NCBI GenBank assembly: GCA_009930475.1
Contig: RZYC01000001.1
Coordinates: 178,921-242,920 of the forward strand
From: Spartobacteria bacterium
GTDB taxonomy: Bacteria; Verrucomicrobiota; Kiritimatiellia; RZYC01
Length of the DNA: 64,000 bases
Direction: 5' to 3'
Made by a program: the position numbers and the translations under genes. A model generated the notes under the pieces. That model did not search any database. It was not told the DNA's origin and was given only the letters and a program-made list of their open reading frames with translations. Within the stretch, counting starts at the first letter, position 1. Every line of letters starts with the position of its first letter. This document shows positions 18,501 to 25,638 of the stretch, piece after piece.

Positions 18501-21077
18501 GACTGGATTATCAATAACGGCTATTTAACCCAGTGGGTGGGTCATAGTGCCGATAATGACATCGGAAAATGCACCAAAATCGCCATGCTGATGCACGGAA
18601 ATCAACATATTCAGCCCGGCAGCGTCATGCAGCATCTGATCAATAACGGCGAAGGAGCCGGTCTCCAGCGATCCTTAAATATTCATGATGTCTATCAGCG
18701 CAAATTGAATCTGCACATCACGCCCACCTTTGCATCCGCCCTGCAATGGGCGAAAACCGATCCCGACACCACCGAGACCTGGCGCATGTCCCGTTTTGCC
18801 GATGGTCCCGCATTTAATAACTGGATTCGCGATCTCGTTTCTACTGGAACCGTTCACCTGCTGGCCACCACGTTTTCCGATCACATTCTGCCCTATTTCA
18901 ATTATGCATTCAACAATGACAATGAAGCCTTGGCGGAAGAATATCTCAGCCGGATTTATGGCGCGGAATTTGATGAAAATACCGTATTCTGGACGCCGGA
19001 ACGGGTGCTGGACGAGGATGTGTTTACGAAAATCAAATCCATGGGTTTTCATTCGACGATCATCGATCAGAACAGCCATATGTGGTACTGGTTCGGGCGT
19101 TCCACGGCGTTGAGCGACGACGGATATCGCATCAACCGCGTCAATGATGTCTCCTGCTTTGTCATCAACAACAATGTCGATCAGTACAAGTATACTATTT
19201 ATGACGGCGGTATTGCCATGGCCTTGCGCGGGCTGTTCAATCGACGTGCCCGCAGTGGAACGCAGGATCAGGTGGTCACCATGTTTTATGCGTGGGAAGA
19301 TGCGGTGGATAACGAAAAAGCTGCCAGTTACGACAGCGTGGTGCGCTGGCTGGCGAATCGTCCATGGGTGCGCATGGTCGCACTGGATGATGTTCTCGCC
19401 GGTAAAGAAGATTTGGACGGCGACGGAAACGGCGATGTCTGGTGGCAGCTCGATCGCGAAACCGCCAAACGACAGAAGCTGGGTCATGACTGGCTGAATC
19501 ATGCCACGCAGATGAATTACGACAACTGGTATGTGGGCAGCGCCACCGAAGAAGGGCTGCAGCGCAAAAAATTTGATATCCGCAGCGGCGTTTCCGTCAG
19601 TAAATATTACGGCATGATGTTCTATGACGGCATGATTTCCAACGCATGGAGCAAGGTGGAGTCCATCAGTAATACCAACGTCTCTCGGCTGGCACGCAGT
19701 GTCATTCATGCGTCCGTCTTTGAAACGGCCTTTCACACGGAAGATAACAATAACTTGGAGAAATTCAGCACCGGTGAATACATTTATCCTGCGACGGGTG
19801 AAGGAAATCTGATTGATTTTGCTAAAATCGCGCAGTCTCAGACGCGCAATGCCGCATTGTATGCCAAAGTCGATGCCTGGGCGTCCGCCGCAGCGTCATT
19901 GACGAATACCGTTCGCGAACGGGCCGATGTGGATATCGATGGCGAGGACGAATTCCTGCTCTACAATAAACATGTCTGCGCACTGTTCGAACGCAGCGGT
20001 GGCCGCATGGTGGCCGCATGGGTTCGCAGAGTCGATGGCGAGGTCTATCAGGTGGTGGGCAACCCCGTGAATTATGCCGGATCGGAAACCGAAGACGAGG
20101 GAACCTACAATGCGAACAGCAATGGTCTGGGATCCTACCGTACGTCCTGTCTCAAAGACTGGTGGGCCGGCACGACGGATTACGTCAATGTGCTCTACGC
20201 CATCACTGAATCCGGTGACACCGGCTGGCAGTTGACTTCTGCCGACGGGAAAATATCGAAAACCGTGACGCTGGACCATGACGCCAATGTCTTTGAAGTC
20301 GTCTATCAGGTGGGCGGCGATCTGGCCGGTCAGAATATCTACGTGCGCAACGGGTTGTCGCCTCGTCTGATGAACCTGCTCATGAGCGGACAGACGTATC
20401 TGACGCGAAGTGCGGTGGATAACGGGGTTCTGCATATCTCCAATCGTGACGGCTTCATCGATGTTACCGCGGGCATCGGCGTCAGCGATGCCGCGCATAC
20501 CGCGCAGATCAATACCGCCGCAGTCGATGATAATCCTGACGATGATATCGAATTCTACACCCTTAATATGCGGAATCTCGCACAGATTGAACAGGTGGAG
20601 GTCTTTGGAGCGGATAACTTCACATTTTCTCTGGTGTTCTCTGCCCAAGCGCAGAGCGGCGCCGACAGCGATCAGGACGGCATTCCCGACAGCTGGGAGC
20701 TGGATCATTTCGGCGATCTGTCATCGGTGACCTCCAATTCCGATTTCGATGTCGACGGCTTCCTCGACCGCTCCGAATATGTCGCCGGAACCGACCCGAA
20801 AGACCCCGCCGATCTGCTGGAAATATCTTCATCCGCCGCCGCGGCATCCGCTTCCGGCGGGATTATCATTCGCTTCCAGTCGAAGACCAACCGCAGCTAT
20901 TATATCAGTTATGGCGATGCCGCGCTGTCCACAGGATCATGGACGCGGATTGATGCCGCCATCACCGGAACGGGAAGTGAAGTGCAGTGGGTGGATACCG
21001 GCGACGAAACGGTTCCCGCACCTGCCGAGACCCAACGTCGTATGTATCGCCTCGAAGTGGACGCCCCGCAAGAGTAG
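12549..21077 (+). CDS. Giant secreted GH13-GH57 double glycosidase with calcium-loop repeats
   Basis: About 2,842 residues from ATG 12549, which directly precedes a signal peptide (IWNTRNFFGRICGIVLLALC); a TTG at 12510 and an ATG at 12522 are alternatives. Residues 30-560 are a GH13-like alpha-amylase domain: region I DNIMNH (D118), region II GLRLDAVKH (D344), region III FGEH (E405) and region IV SHD (D467). Beta-rich modules with Asp/Gly loops follow. About seven thrombospondin-3-like calcium loops (PDTDGDGLSDG, DSDADGINDG) occupy roughly 1430-1735. A DOMON-like sandwich comes next, then a GH57-like domain (about 2007-2290) with HGNQHIQP and WTPERV (E2151, nucleophile position). The C-terminus has a GH57-associated-like domain, two more calcium loops and a beta-sandwich. 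A role in extracellular alpha-glucan breakdown is inferred. No neighbouring gene is clearly related to it. Confidence 0.88.
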   Translation: MIWNTRNFFGRICGIVLLALCVCPGMLFGEAMLQYFNTSWSEITEKMPELAEAGYTSLWVPPPTKASGGLSVGYDLWDPLDLGGRDQRSTVKTRYGTEAQLLRLLEVAHRFGIRVYFDNIMNHRAFDIPGYNESTAIDIYPGMVPEDFHLKKTEEGFYRKWDNCRNWQDAWQVQNLGLSDLIDIAHETPNDNFGTNEGDDHPKWVGVRHPDNPEFYLDLDLPIRVGYEADGQKYEWDEYTFANKEPYEDVGYTNSLGVLVGAGNGSFDWADSNGNGQHDMGELSEPFEDTGLEPSRSSWCTEEYGYGDGVYNMGNPISEDVGAYLIRAVRWLVDRTKCDGLRLDAVKHVPDYFFGEFGSDTSGAGYTGAAQVQYNLSHGISDWENHRNSVFNTEIPRDDAMMFGEHLGSPPSVDGYFSAGMRLVDNDLRSKFNGILGNQWSGMTGMDAAGSGGYAPALGVMHAQSHDNDYAACKEIQHAFYFTREGLGLLYTDGNHHAETLGDSGGAFPRWANTAFLGQWGDNKVPNLLYAHNQFARGYQRGVYSDDDYCAYERLDWRQGGYSDADKVTMLIMINDNYSNCQSRSIDQNTSFPHVAGGYDAYLYNYSEFGGGFYKYASQLWDVCVPQGGYFIFSWKNPDGSQLWSQTGGKELTIYEDGHEAGWMPYVRSDGPDGDPGFNPYGVFDSDPADYSYTYWVPRVTKGTNLQFIARVDGSAGNVLMKLDGGVDLNGTAPEDYSWDQAHRDNPPTKADDVLLGYEYASFVKRIHREKFAAKDVAHNKIGSAGATSYEATIGTAGITIAESDAANDYDVTETAAFIWHDPESDAGQFSPVPADAAGADITLWTQTGNKNNINKVFVYYTTDGTSWPEGAGGSGKGHTQVAELTWDHEDTGDAQKDWWRGTIPAQPAGATLRYKLGCFRQQDGSEFAPWGEIWPGGSSEVAMKTTRMGVWEIADFNGETVDYYPHNDFSEMVTGLAEGFHFIQARAFLKRDNAAAIYNTFKQTFYYDVQTPGGKILWPQKDHDSIGGQQYGAVVLSDETARELYIHIDDSDPANDDYITEVMNGNGRGFEPYEDLDDSGEYEEGEPFTDINGNGVRDALLDESWQTAYEDSSFLPGADGLARKWQFNYVNIPSGGSNCVIKARVCEWSSSDRSAWTPEMTDEQGHFTTLLRQVYTWGPDQRLMVAWPQKDGDEVGAGYGMKAYFSKSLAEGLDEEGLIDRLTIRIQSTVSGIASNGTIQDKSGYKIVWNESDDYHALLYTLPNLYNGQPDWLHGIEVTLDREGMGDLVATRLVKARKAEEAPNLEIVEPKEYDSDGRKINLVIADVANPAAKDRSMQIRLRTTTNVVTQSISMDSWPAGYTGTVQFVTNLIDTGVQFIDYEWSGMMPGYFHFTAKVQTETGASNSAGRNCYVNLREMVTASTNSLDDDDDGILDLDEVTSMALTNAVSSPNSDLWVQREIFTYYSYGKTSATSPDTDGDGLSDGLELGWRVPSLAGQTDTETDTNGDGFKNFLADLDPPFYNTLDNYGNVPSVDSISKGGDRTKKLYGTTTDATNADTDYDGIPDGIEDANRNGWVDGDGEAIPVDWNPWLTRNWPDGEVDPGEIWTETDPNNSDSDADGINDGYGEDKNFNGVIDGDTNGDRVWQEGEQWTETDPINPDSDGDGLPDGWEAGNNLDPLDSGTVSLRGGTPDLVNGSTADPDDDGFDNGQEYANGTNPWVADTGIPPPPGSIEIGRGLALGVINGVTNYVEFTDWQESDLIALDNYNTEAQNSAVDIYRAWDGYDTSRDMVAFYIHDGGDPASGGDGQFYFRVDFHDLQANAEDGYLNVYVVVDMNSPGAGERNLPDEIDTGTDMRWEAVVAVYGYNDGRVYVDLDRQNNTTAIAQNLSDYGVVGRDQTSADGFKQAHFNAELDAVEFSISRQALLDAGWNGLDYRQLNFQAYTTKDGTSNDPVGSGDIGGRSDVRDAIRNAFICSDYWRDQDWIINNGYLTQWVGHSADNDIGKCTKIAMLMHGNQHIQPGSVMQHLINNGEGAGLQRSLNIHDVYQRKLNLHITPTFASALQWAKTDPDTTETWRMSRFADGPAFNNWIRDLVSTGTVHLLATTFSDHILPYFNYAFNNDNEALAEEYLSRIYGAEFDENTVFWTPERVLDEDVFTKIKSMGFHSTIIDQNSHMWYWFGRSTALSDDGYRINRVNDVSCFVINNNVDQYKYTIYDGGIAMALRGLFNRRARSGTQDQVVTMFYAWEDAVDNEKAASYDSVVRWLANRPWVRMVALDDVLAGKEDLDGDGNGDVWWQLDRETAKRQKLGHDWLNHATQMNYDNWYVGSATEEGLQRKKFDIRSGVSVSKYYGMMFYDGMISNAWSKVESISNTNVSRLARSVIHASVFETAFHTEDNNNLEKFSTGEYIYPATGEGNLIDFAKIAQSQTRNAALYAKVDAWASAAASLTNTVRERADVDIDGEDEFLLYNKHVCALFERSGGRMVAAWVRRVDGEVYQVVGNPVNYAGSETEDEGTYNANSNGLGSYRTSCLKDWWAGTTDYVNVLYAITESGDTGWQLTSADGKISKTVTLDHDANVFEVVYQVGGDLAGQNIYVRNGLSPRLMNLLMSGQTYLTRSAVDNGVLHISNRDGFIDVTAGIGVSDAAHTAQINTAAVDDNPDDDIEFYTLNMRNLAQIEQVEVFGADNFTFSLVFSAQAQSGADSDQDGIPDSWELDHFGDLSSVTSNSDFDVDGFLDRSEYVAGTDPKDPADLLEISSSAAAASASGGIIIRFQSKTNRSYYISYGDAALSTGSWTRIDAAITGTGSEVQWVDTGDETVPAPAETQRRMYRLEVDAPQE

Positions 21078-21138
21078 TTTTTGCGGACAGCAGCTGTTGA
21101 TCCTCCCGCCGGTGACCGCAAAAGGCCAATAAAAAAAG

Positions 21139-21215
21139 TTCCAATCGCTGGAACTTTGCCCTACTGTTTTTCCAATCATTGGAAGTCTTGTCTGAAAAAG
21201 TTCCAATGATTGGAA
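21139..21215. repeat. Triple 15-bp palindrome array
   Basis: Copies start at 21139 (TTCCAATCGCTGGAA), 21170 (TTCCAATCATTGGAA) and 21201 (TTCCAATGATTGGAA), again exactly 31 bp apart. The last has A5G before and C plus seven T after, so it can fold as a bidirectional terminator hairpin. It fills most of the gap between the glycosidase gene and the small membrane protein gene. Confidence 0.95.
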
Positions 21216-21235
21216 CTTTTTTTGAGGGAAAAATC

Positions 21236-21526
21236 ATGGCAGTAAACCATCACAGACGGCGGAGAAAGAAACTCAGTTCCCGTATATTAACCTTTTGGGG
21301 CAGCGTGATTTGTGCGCTGGGTGTTGTCGTATGGATCCTTCCCGTTCCGTTTTATCAGTATTACGAAGGCCGGTCATGGGTGGGTATATGGGCGCTGCCG
21401 CTGCCCTTTGTGGCGGAAGATGCGGTTCATAACAGCTTGTATTGGATTGATTTCTTTTTGCTGGGCATCGCGCTGTGTATCTGGGGCGTGGTGATGCTGT
21501 GGATTTCGGGTCGCCGCCGTATCTGA
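21236..21526 (+). CDS. Small two-helix membrane protein
   Basis: A 96-residue product from ATG 21236, which has GAGGGA about 8 bp upstream; the frame extends to 21179, but that part is made of palindrome sequence. A basic start (HHRRRRKKLSSR) is followed by two hydrophobic segments (FWGSVICALGVVVWILPV and FFLLGIALCIWGVVMLWI) and a basic end (SGRRRI). Both ends should therefore lie in the cytoplasm by the positive-inside rule. No family is recognised. It is followed 100 bp later by the uracil/xanthine permease gene. Confidence 0.65.
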   Translation: MAVNHHRRRRKKLSSRILTFWGSVICALGVVVWILPVPFYQYYEGRSWVGIWALPLPFVAEDAVHNSLYWIDFFLLGIALCIWGVVMLWISGRRRI

Positions 21527-21629
21527 TACGTCCATGTTTTTCACCCTTTTTTGTGTACAAATGTCCTGTCGCTGATTACGGTTCGCGCATTATTTTCCAG
21601 TGTAAAATGACGATGCGAAAGGTCTATAG

Positions 21630-22895
21630 ATGAACGAAAAGCAGTCCATGTTGAAAACCATAGTCATCGGCGTGCAAATGTTATTTGTCGCGTTTGGTGC
21701 TCTGGTGTTGGTTCCGTTGTTAACAGGTCTTGATCCTTCGGTGGCGTTGTTCACCGCCGGTGCGGGCACTTTGCTGTTTCATTTGATTACCGGAATGAAA
21801 GTTCCGGTTTTTTTGGGCAGTTCCTTTGCCTTCATTGTTCCTATCCAGTTCTGTATTAAGGAATACGGCGTGGGTGCCACCAGCGGTGCACTGGGAGCGG
21901 TTGGCTTGGTTTATGTGGCTCTGGCTTTGATTGTGAAGGTGGGCGGGGTGAAGATTATTCATAAATACCTGCCTGCTGTAGTCATCGGTCCGGTGATTAT
22001 CGTGATCGGTCTCAAACTCGCTCCGGTGGCGGTCAATATGGCGAAGAGCTTCGACGGTTCGGGTAACTATGATGGCAAGGCGGTTCTGATTGCCTGTATT
22101 TCGCTGGTTACGTCTGCACTGTGTGTGGTCTTTGGCAGGCGGATTATTCATCTGATTCCTATTCTATGCGGAATTTTTGCCGGGTATGTCGTTTCGGCTT
22201 TGATGGGTCACGTGGATCTGACGGCTGTGCATGAAGCGTCATGGTTTGTTATTCCCTGGAAACACGCGCTGGCTATGAAATCCTACGCGCTGCCGGTTTT
22301 CTCTCTTCCTGCCATCCTTTATATGCTGCCTGTGACGGTGGCCCCTGCCATCGAACATGTGGGCGATATTCTGGCGATTTCCCAGGTCACGGGACATCAG
22401 TATATTAAGAAGCCCGGACTGCATCGCACATTGCTCGGTGACGGCATTGCAACCGCACTGGCCGGTCTGCTGGGCGGTCCTCCGAATACCACCTATTCTG
22501 AAGTGACCGGTGCTGTCGCGCTGACTAAATCCTTCAGCCCCATTTACATGGTTATCGCGGCCATCACGGCTGTTGTGCTGGCATTCTGCGGGAAATTGGG
22601 CGCGGTTCTTCGCTCCATTCCTGTGCCGGTTATGGGCGGGATCATGATCATCCTGTTCGGAATGATTGCCTGTATCGGTATCAATTCGCTGATCAAGCAC
22701 AAGGTGAACCTTGATAAGCCCCGCAATATGGTGATCGTGGCCGTGATTTTGATCACGGGTATCGGCGATATGGTCTTTTCCTTTGGAAGCTATGCCTTCG
22801 GCGGGATTGGACTGGCCGGAATTCTGGGCGTGCTGTTGAATATTATTCTGCCTGATGCCTGGCACGAAAGTGATGGCCCGCTCATCGAAAAATAA
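21630..22895 (+). CDS. uraA: Uracil/xanthine permease (NCS2 family)
   Basis: A 421-residue inner-membrane proton symporter for uracil or related nucleobases, with about 14 hydrophobic segments. Family motifs visible are VFLGSSFAFIVPIQ near the N-terminus, the substrate-site helix APAIEHVGDILAISQ, GGPPNTTYSEVTGAVALTK, and PVPVMGGIMIILFGMIA. EHVGD and NTTYSE are the UraA-type signatures. AAAGG lies upstream of the ATG. menA follows after 2 bp and the CPBP gene overlaps that, so the three form a likely operon. Uracil is favoured over xanthine by similarity to UraA, but specificity is not proven. Confidence 0.93.
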   Translation: MNEKQSMLKTIVIGVQMLFVAFGALVLVPLLTGLDPSVALFTAGAGTLLFHLITGMKVPVFLGSSFAFIVPIQFCIKEYGVGATSGALGAVGLVYVALALIVKVGGVKIIHKYLPAVVIGPVIIVIGLKLAPVAVNMAKSFDGSGNYDGKAVLIACISLVTSALCVVFGRRIIHLIPILCGIFAGYVVSALMGHVDLTAVHEASWFVIPWKHALAMKSYALPVFSLPAILYMLPVTVAPAIEHVGDILAISQVTGHQYIKKPGLHRTLLGDGIATALAGLLGGPPNTTYSEVTGAVALTKSFSPIYMVIAAITAVVLAFCGKLGAVLRSIPVPVMGGIMIILFGMIACIGINSLIKHKVNLDKPRNMVIVAVILITGIGDMVFSFGSYAFGGIGLAGILGVLLNIILPDAWHESDGPLIEK

Positions 22896-22897
22896 CC

Positions 22898-23812
22898 ATG
22901 AAGGTCACCGATATTCCCATGGTGCTGCGGGCTTTTGCTGCACCGGCATCGGTGGTGCCTGTGGTCTATGGGGCGGTGCTGGCTGCAACTTTTGAGCGTT
23001 CGACGCTGAGCCTGCTATGGCTCTGCGTCACGCTCGCTGCCATGTGCTGCCTGCATTTTTCTGCCAATGTTATCAATGACATCAAGGATTATCAGAACGG
23101 CCTCGATGTGCTGCCTACGCCCACCAGCGGCGGTATTGTTCGTGGCACCTTGTCCATTCGCACGGCCTGGATGATTGCCGGAGCCACGGGGATGATCGGT
23201 GCAGGTCTCGGACTTCTCATCGCATGGCACGCCGGCGGACTTATTATCCTTTATGGCGTAATCGGTGTCGCAGGGATGTTTTTCTATTCGGTCGGTCCCT
23301 TTGCACTGAAATATGCTGCACTGGGCGACGCGGCCGTTTTCCTGTGCTTCGGTGTGCTGGGCACCCTGGGATCATGGACGGTGCAGACTGGGGCGTTTTC
23401 ATGGCGACCCGTCCTGTGGAGTCTTCCCGTCGCGATGTATATCGTAGGAATCCTCCATGCCAATAACTGGCGGGATAGAGAACACGATCGCGCCTGTCAT
23501 ATCAAAACCACGGCTATTTTATTGGGATCGCGGGGTTCTGCCCTATACTTCTATGCATGCATGGGCCTGCCGCCTGTTCTCGTTACCGTTTATTGTGTCC
23601 TTCCGCATGTCATGTCCGTCCCCTTCCCGCCCTTTCCACCGACGGCTCTGATCGTCTGGCTCATCGCACCATTGATTTTCAAAATGATCCACCGCGCCCG
23701 TCAGTATCAGAAAAATCCCTCATTATATCCCATCGATGACTTAGATGGCCTCGTCGCGCAAACAAGTCTGATTTTCGGAGTACTTGCCGTGATAGGACTC
23801 CTGCTCTCATGA
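22898..23812 (+). CDS. menA: UbiA-family prenyltransferase, MenA-like
   Basis: A 304-residue membrane protein with eight to nine hydrophobic segments. Both aspartate-rich motifs of the UbiA family are visible: NVINDIKDYQNGLD near residue 55 and NNWRDREHD near residue 190, followed by the KTTAILLG stretch typical of MenA. MenA attaches a polyprenyl chain to 1,4-dihydroxy-2-naphthoate in menaquinone synthesis. No other men gene is in the window, so the substrate is inferred. It lies between uraA (2 bp gap) and the CPBP gene (ATGA overlap). A polyprenyl synthase gene at 28969-29859 could supply the chain. Confidence 0.82.
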   Translation: MKVTDIPMVLRAFAAPASVVPVVYGAVLAATFERSTLSLLWLCVTLAAMCCLHFSANVINDIKDYQNGLDVLPTPTSGGIVRGTLSIRTAWMIAGATGMIGAGLGLLIAWHAGGLIILYGVIGVAGMFFYSVGPFALKYAALGDAAVFLCFGVLGTLGSWTVQTGAFSWRPVLWSLPVAMYIVGILHANNWRDREHDRACHIKTTAILLGSRGSALYFYACMGLPPVLVTVYCVLPHVMSVPFPPFPPTALIVWLIAPLIFKMIHRARQYQKNPSLYPIDDLDGLVAQTSLIFGVLAVIGLLLS

Positions 23813-24438
23813 CGTGCTCCACGTTGTATCTCCTCGTCGTAGGTACGCTCTTCCCCATCCTGTTCCTCTTACAGCGAATACAAATAGGCGACTTCTGGTG
23901 GACGATGTCTGCGTCCATAGTCCTCTGCATAACGCTGGCCGCATTCACCGATAAAACCTATATTCCCAGAGTCCAAAACGATCTCCGTCAACACACACTC
24001 ATAAAAATAACAGCAGGGATCCTATCCGCCCTCCTGCTGTACGCCGTGTTCTGGATCGGTGGCCAGCTGCTTACATCCATCATCCCCACCAGTGCAAACA
24101 GCATTGCCCATGTCTACGATTTCAAAACTGGAGCATCCGGCCTGCGCATCGCCACACTCATGACCCTGATTATCGGCCCCGGCGAAGAACTCGTATGGCG
24201 CTGCGGATTGCAAGAGCGACTCACCCCCACCAGTGGCAAACTGCTCGCGGCCTGCCTCACCATTCTGCTCTATACAGGCGTACACCTCGTCAGTGGCAAT
24301 CCCGTATTAGTTCTCGCCGCCCTCGTGTGCGGCACCTTCTGGGGCGGCCTGTATATGATCTTTCGCTCCCCGCTTCTAAACATGATCAGTCATACCCTAT
24401 GGGATCTGCTCGTGTTCCTCGTCATCCCGTTTGCATAA
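23809..24438 (+). CDS. CPBP-family intramembrane metalloprotease
   Basis: A 209-residue multi-pass protein carrying the CPBP/Abi motifs. Motif 1 is GPGEELVWRCGLQERL (paired glutamates and arginine). Motif 2 is YTGVHL, and a third histidine is in NMISHTLWDLLVF. These residues form the metal site in relatives such as Rce1 and bacteriocin-immunity proteins. It overlaps menA by 4 bp (ATGA), showing translational coupling. The same pairing could reflect a membrane-maintenance role, but the target protein is unknown. The region has an unusually C-rich plus strand compared with uraA, which may mean different ancestry. Confidence 0.85.
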   Translation: MTCSTLYLLVVGTLFPILFLLQRIQIGDFWWTMSASIVLCITLAAFTDKTYIPRVQNDLRQHTLIKITAGILSALLLYAVFWIGGQLLTSIIPTSANSIAHVYDFKTGASGLRIATLMTLIIGPGEELVWRCGLQERLTPTSGKLLAACLTILLYTGVHLVSGNPVLVLAALVCGTFWGGLYMIFRSPLLNMISHTLWDLLVFLVIPFA

Positions 24439-24489
24439 ACCCGTAATACTATAATTCGAAGGTCGCATGTCAACAGAAAATAGAATAAG

Positions 24490-24507
24490 TACCTGTCACT
24501 CTACAAG
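24490..24507 (+). repeat. TACCTGTCACT motif, second copy
   Basis: TACCTGTCACTCTACAAG, preceded by AATAAG, matches 16 of 18 positions of 12429-12446 beside RAYT 1. No RAYT is adjacent here. It lies 83 bp before the radical SAM gene. Confidence 0.4.
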
Positions 24508-24589
24508 GATGAAATCTAGGTTGCCTTTATTTGACGGGGGTTTTAGACTACTGGTGTGTGATAAAATAATCAGGACGAGGAGGTTTCCG

Positions 24590-25615
24590 ATGAAACAAAC
24601 GGCTTTTAGTTCGGTGCAGGCGGATGGACGGGTTCAGTGCCTGGTTTGTCCGCATCAATGTGTATTGAAGGAGGGGCAGCGGGGGCGTTGTCGTGTTCGT
24701 ATGGCTCAGGGGAATCACATGGTTTCCACGGTGTATGGACTCGCTTGCGGGTTGGCAGTGGATCCCATTGAAAAGAAGCCTTTGAATCATTTTTTACCGG
24801 GGACGCCGGTTTTGTCTTTTGGGACGGCGGGGTGTAATTTGCAATGTGCGTTCTGTCAGAATGCGTCTTTGTCGTGTGCCAGTGAAATGGATTTGCAAAA
24901 TAGAAAGCTGTCTCCAGCAGAGATCGCGGTGTTGGCCAGGGAGAATGGATGTCCGAGCGTGGCTTTTACGTATAATGATCCGGTGGTTTTTTTGGAGTAT
25001 GCAATGGATACGGCGTGCTGCTGCCATGAGCAGGGGATTCGCACCGTGGCGGTGAGTGCGGGTTTTATGAATGTGGAGTCGCGGAAGGCGCTGTATGGAT
25101 TGATGGATGCGGCGAATATTGATTTAAAATCTTTTTCTGACGCGTTCTATCGGACGTATTGTCATGCGGAACTGGCTCCGGTTTTGGATACGTTGCGGTA
25201 TGTTCATCATGAAACGCCCTGCTGGCTGGAGGTGACCACATTGATTATTCCGGGATTGAATGACGGGGATGACGAGATAGATGCCATGACGAAGTGGATT
25301 TATCACGAACTGGGGTCGGAGGTGCCGCTGCATTTCAGCGGATTTTATCCAACACATAAGATGCTGGATCGACCACCGACGTCGATGCAGTCCTTGTTGC
25401 ATGCGCGGAAGATTGCGCTGAATAATGGGTTGCATTATGTCTATACGGGCAATGTTTCGGATGTAAATACCGCAAGTACATATTGCCACAAGTGCGGTGA
25501 ATTGCTTATAGAAAGACGCGTATTCACTATCACAGAAAATAAATTGGATCAGAACGGCTGTTGTTCCCGATGCGGGACTTTATGCGCAGGTGTTTTTTCT
25601 GCCCCGCTGTTGTGA
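24590..25615 (+). CDS. amrS: AmrS-like radical SAM enzyme (AmmeMemoRadiSam type)
   Basis: A 341-residue protein started at ATG 24590 because GAGGAGG lies 7 bp upstream; the frame runs back to 24467. The radical SAM cluster is C82-x3-C86-x2-C89 in GTAGCNLQCAFCQN. An N-terminal cysteine set (CLVCPHQC, then RGRC) and the GLACGLAVDPIEKKPLNHF block are diagnostic of AmrS. A C-terminal zinc-ribbon-like tail (CHKCGE ... CSRCG) is an addition. Partners called AMMECR1 and Memo are usually encoded nearby but are not in this window. The substrate of the family is not settled. A pyruvate-formate-lyase activase is less likely because of the AmrS-specific blocks. Confidence 0.85.
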   Translation: MKQTAFSSVQADGRVQCLVCPHQCVLKEGQRGRCRVRMAQGNHMVSTVYGLACGLAVDPIEKKPLNHFLPGTPVLSFGTAGCNLQCAFCQNASLSCASEMDLQNRKLSPAEIAVLARENGCPSVAFTYNDPVVFLEYAMDTACCCHEQGIRTVAVSAGFMNVESRKALYGLMDAANIDLKSFSDAFYRTYCHAELAPVLDTLRYVHHETPCWLEVTTLIIPGLNDGDDEIDAMTKWIYHELGSEVPLHFSGFYPTHKMLDRPPTSMQSLLHARKIALNNGLHYVYTGNVSDVNTASTYCHKCGELLIERRVFTITENKLDQNGCCSRCGTLCAGVFSAPLL

Positions 25616-25638
25616 TTCGCTGACAGAACAGGAAGTTT

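Noticed and set aside
18675..19736. 353-residue open frame on the minus strand inside the glycosidase gene
   Set aside because: It is the mirror of a GC-rich coding frame whose protein has clear GH57 motifs; the reverse product has no recognisable domain and no ribosome site.
22239..22865. 208-residue minus-strand frame inside uraA
   Set aside because: It is very rich in His, Arg and Gln, as expected for the reverse of membrane-protein codons.
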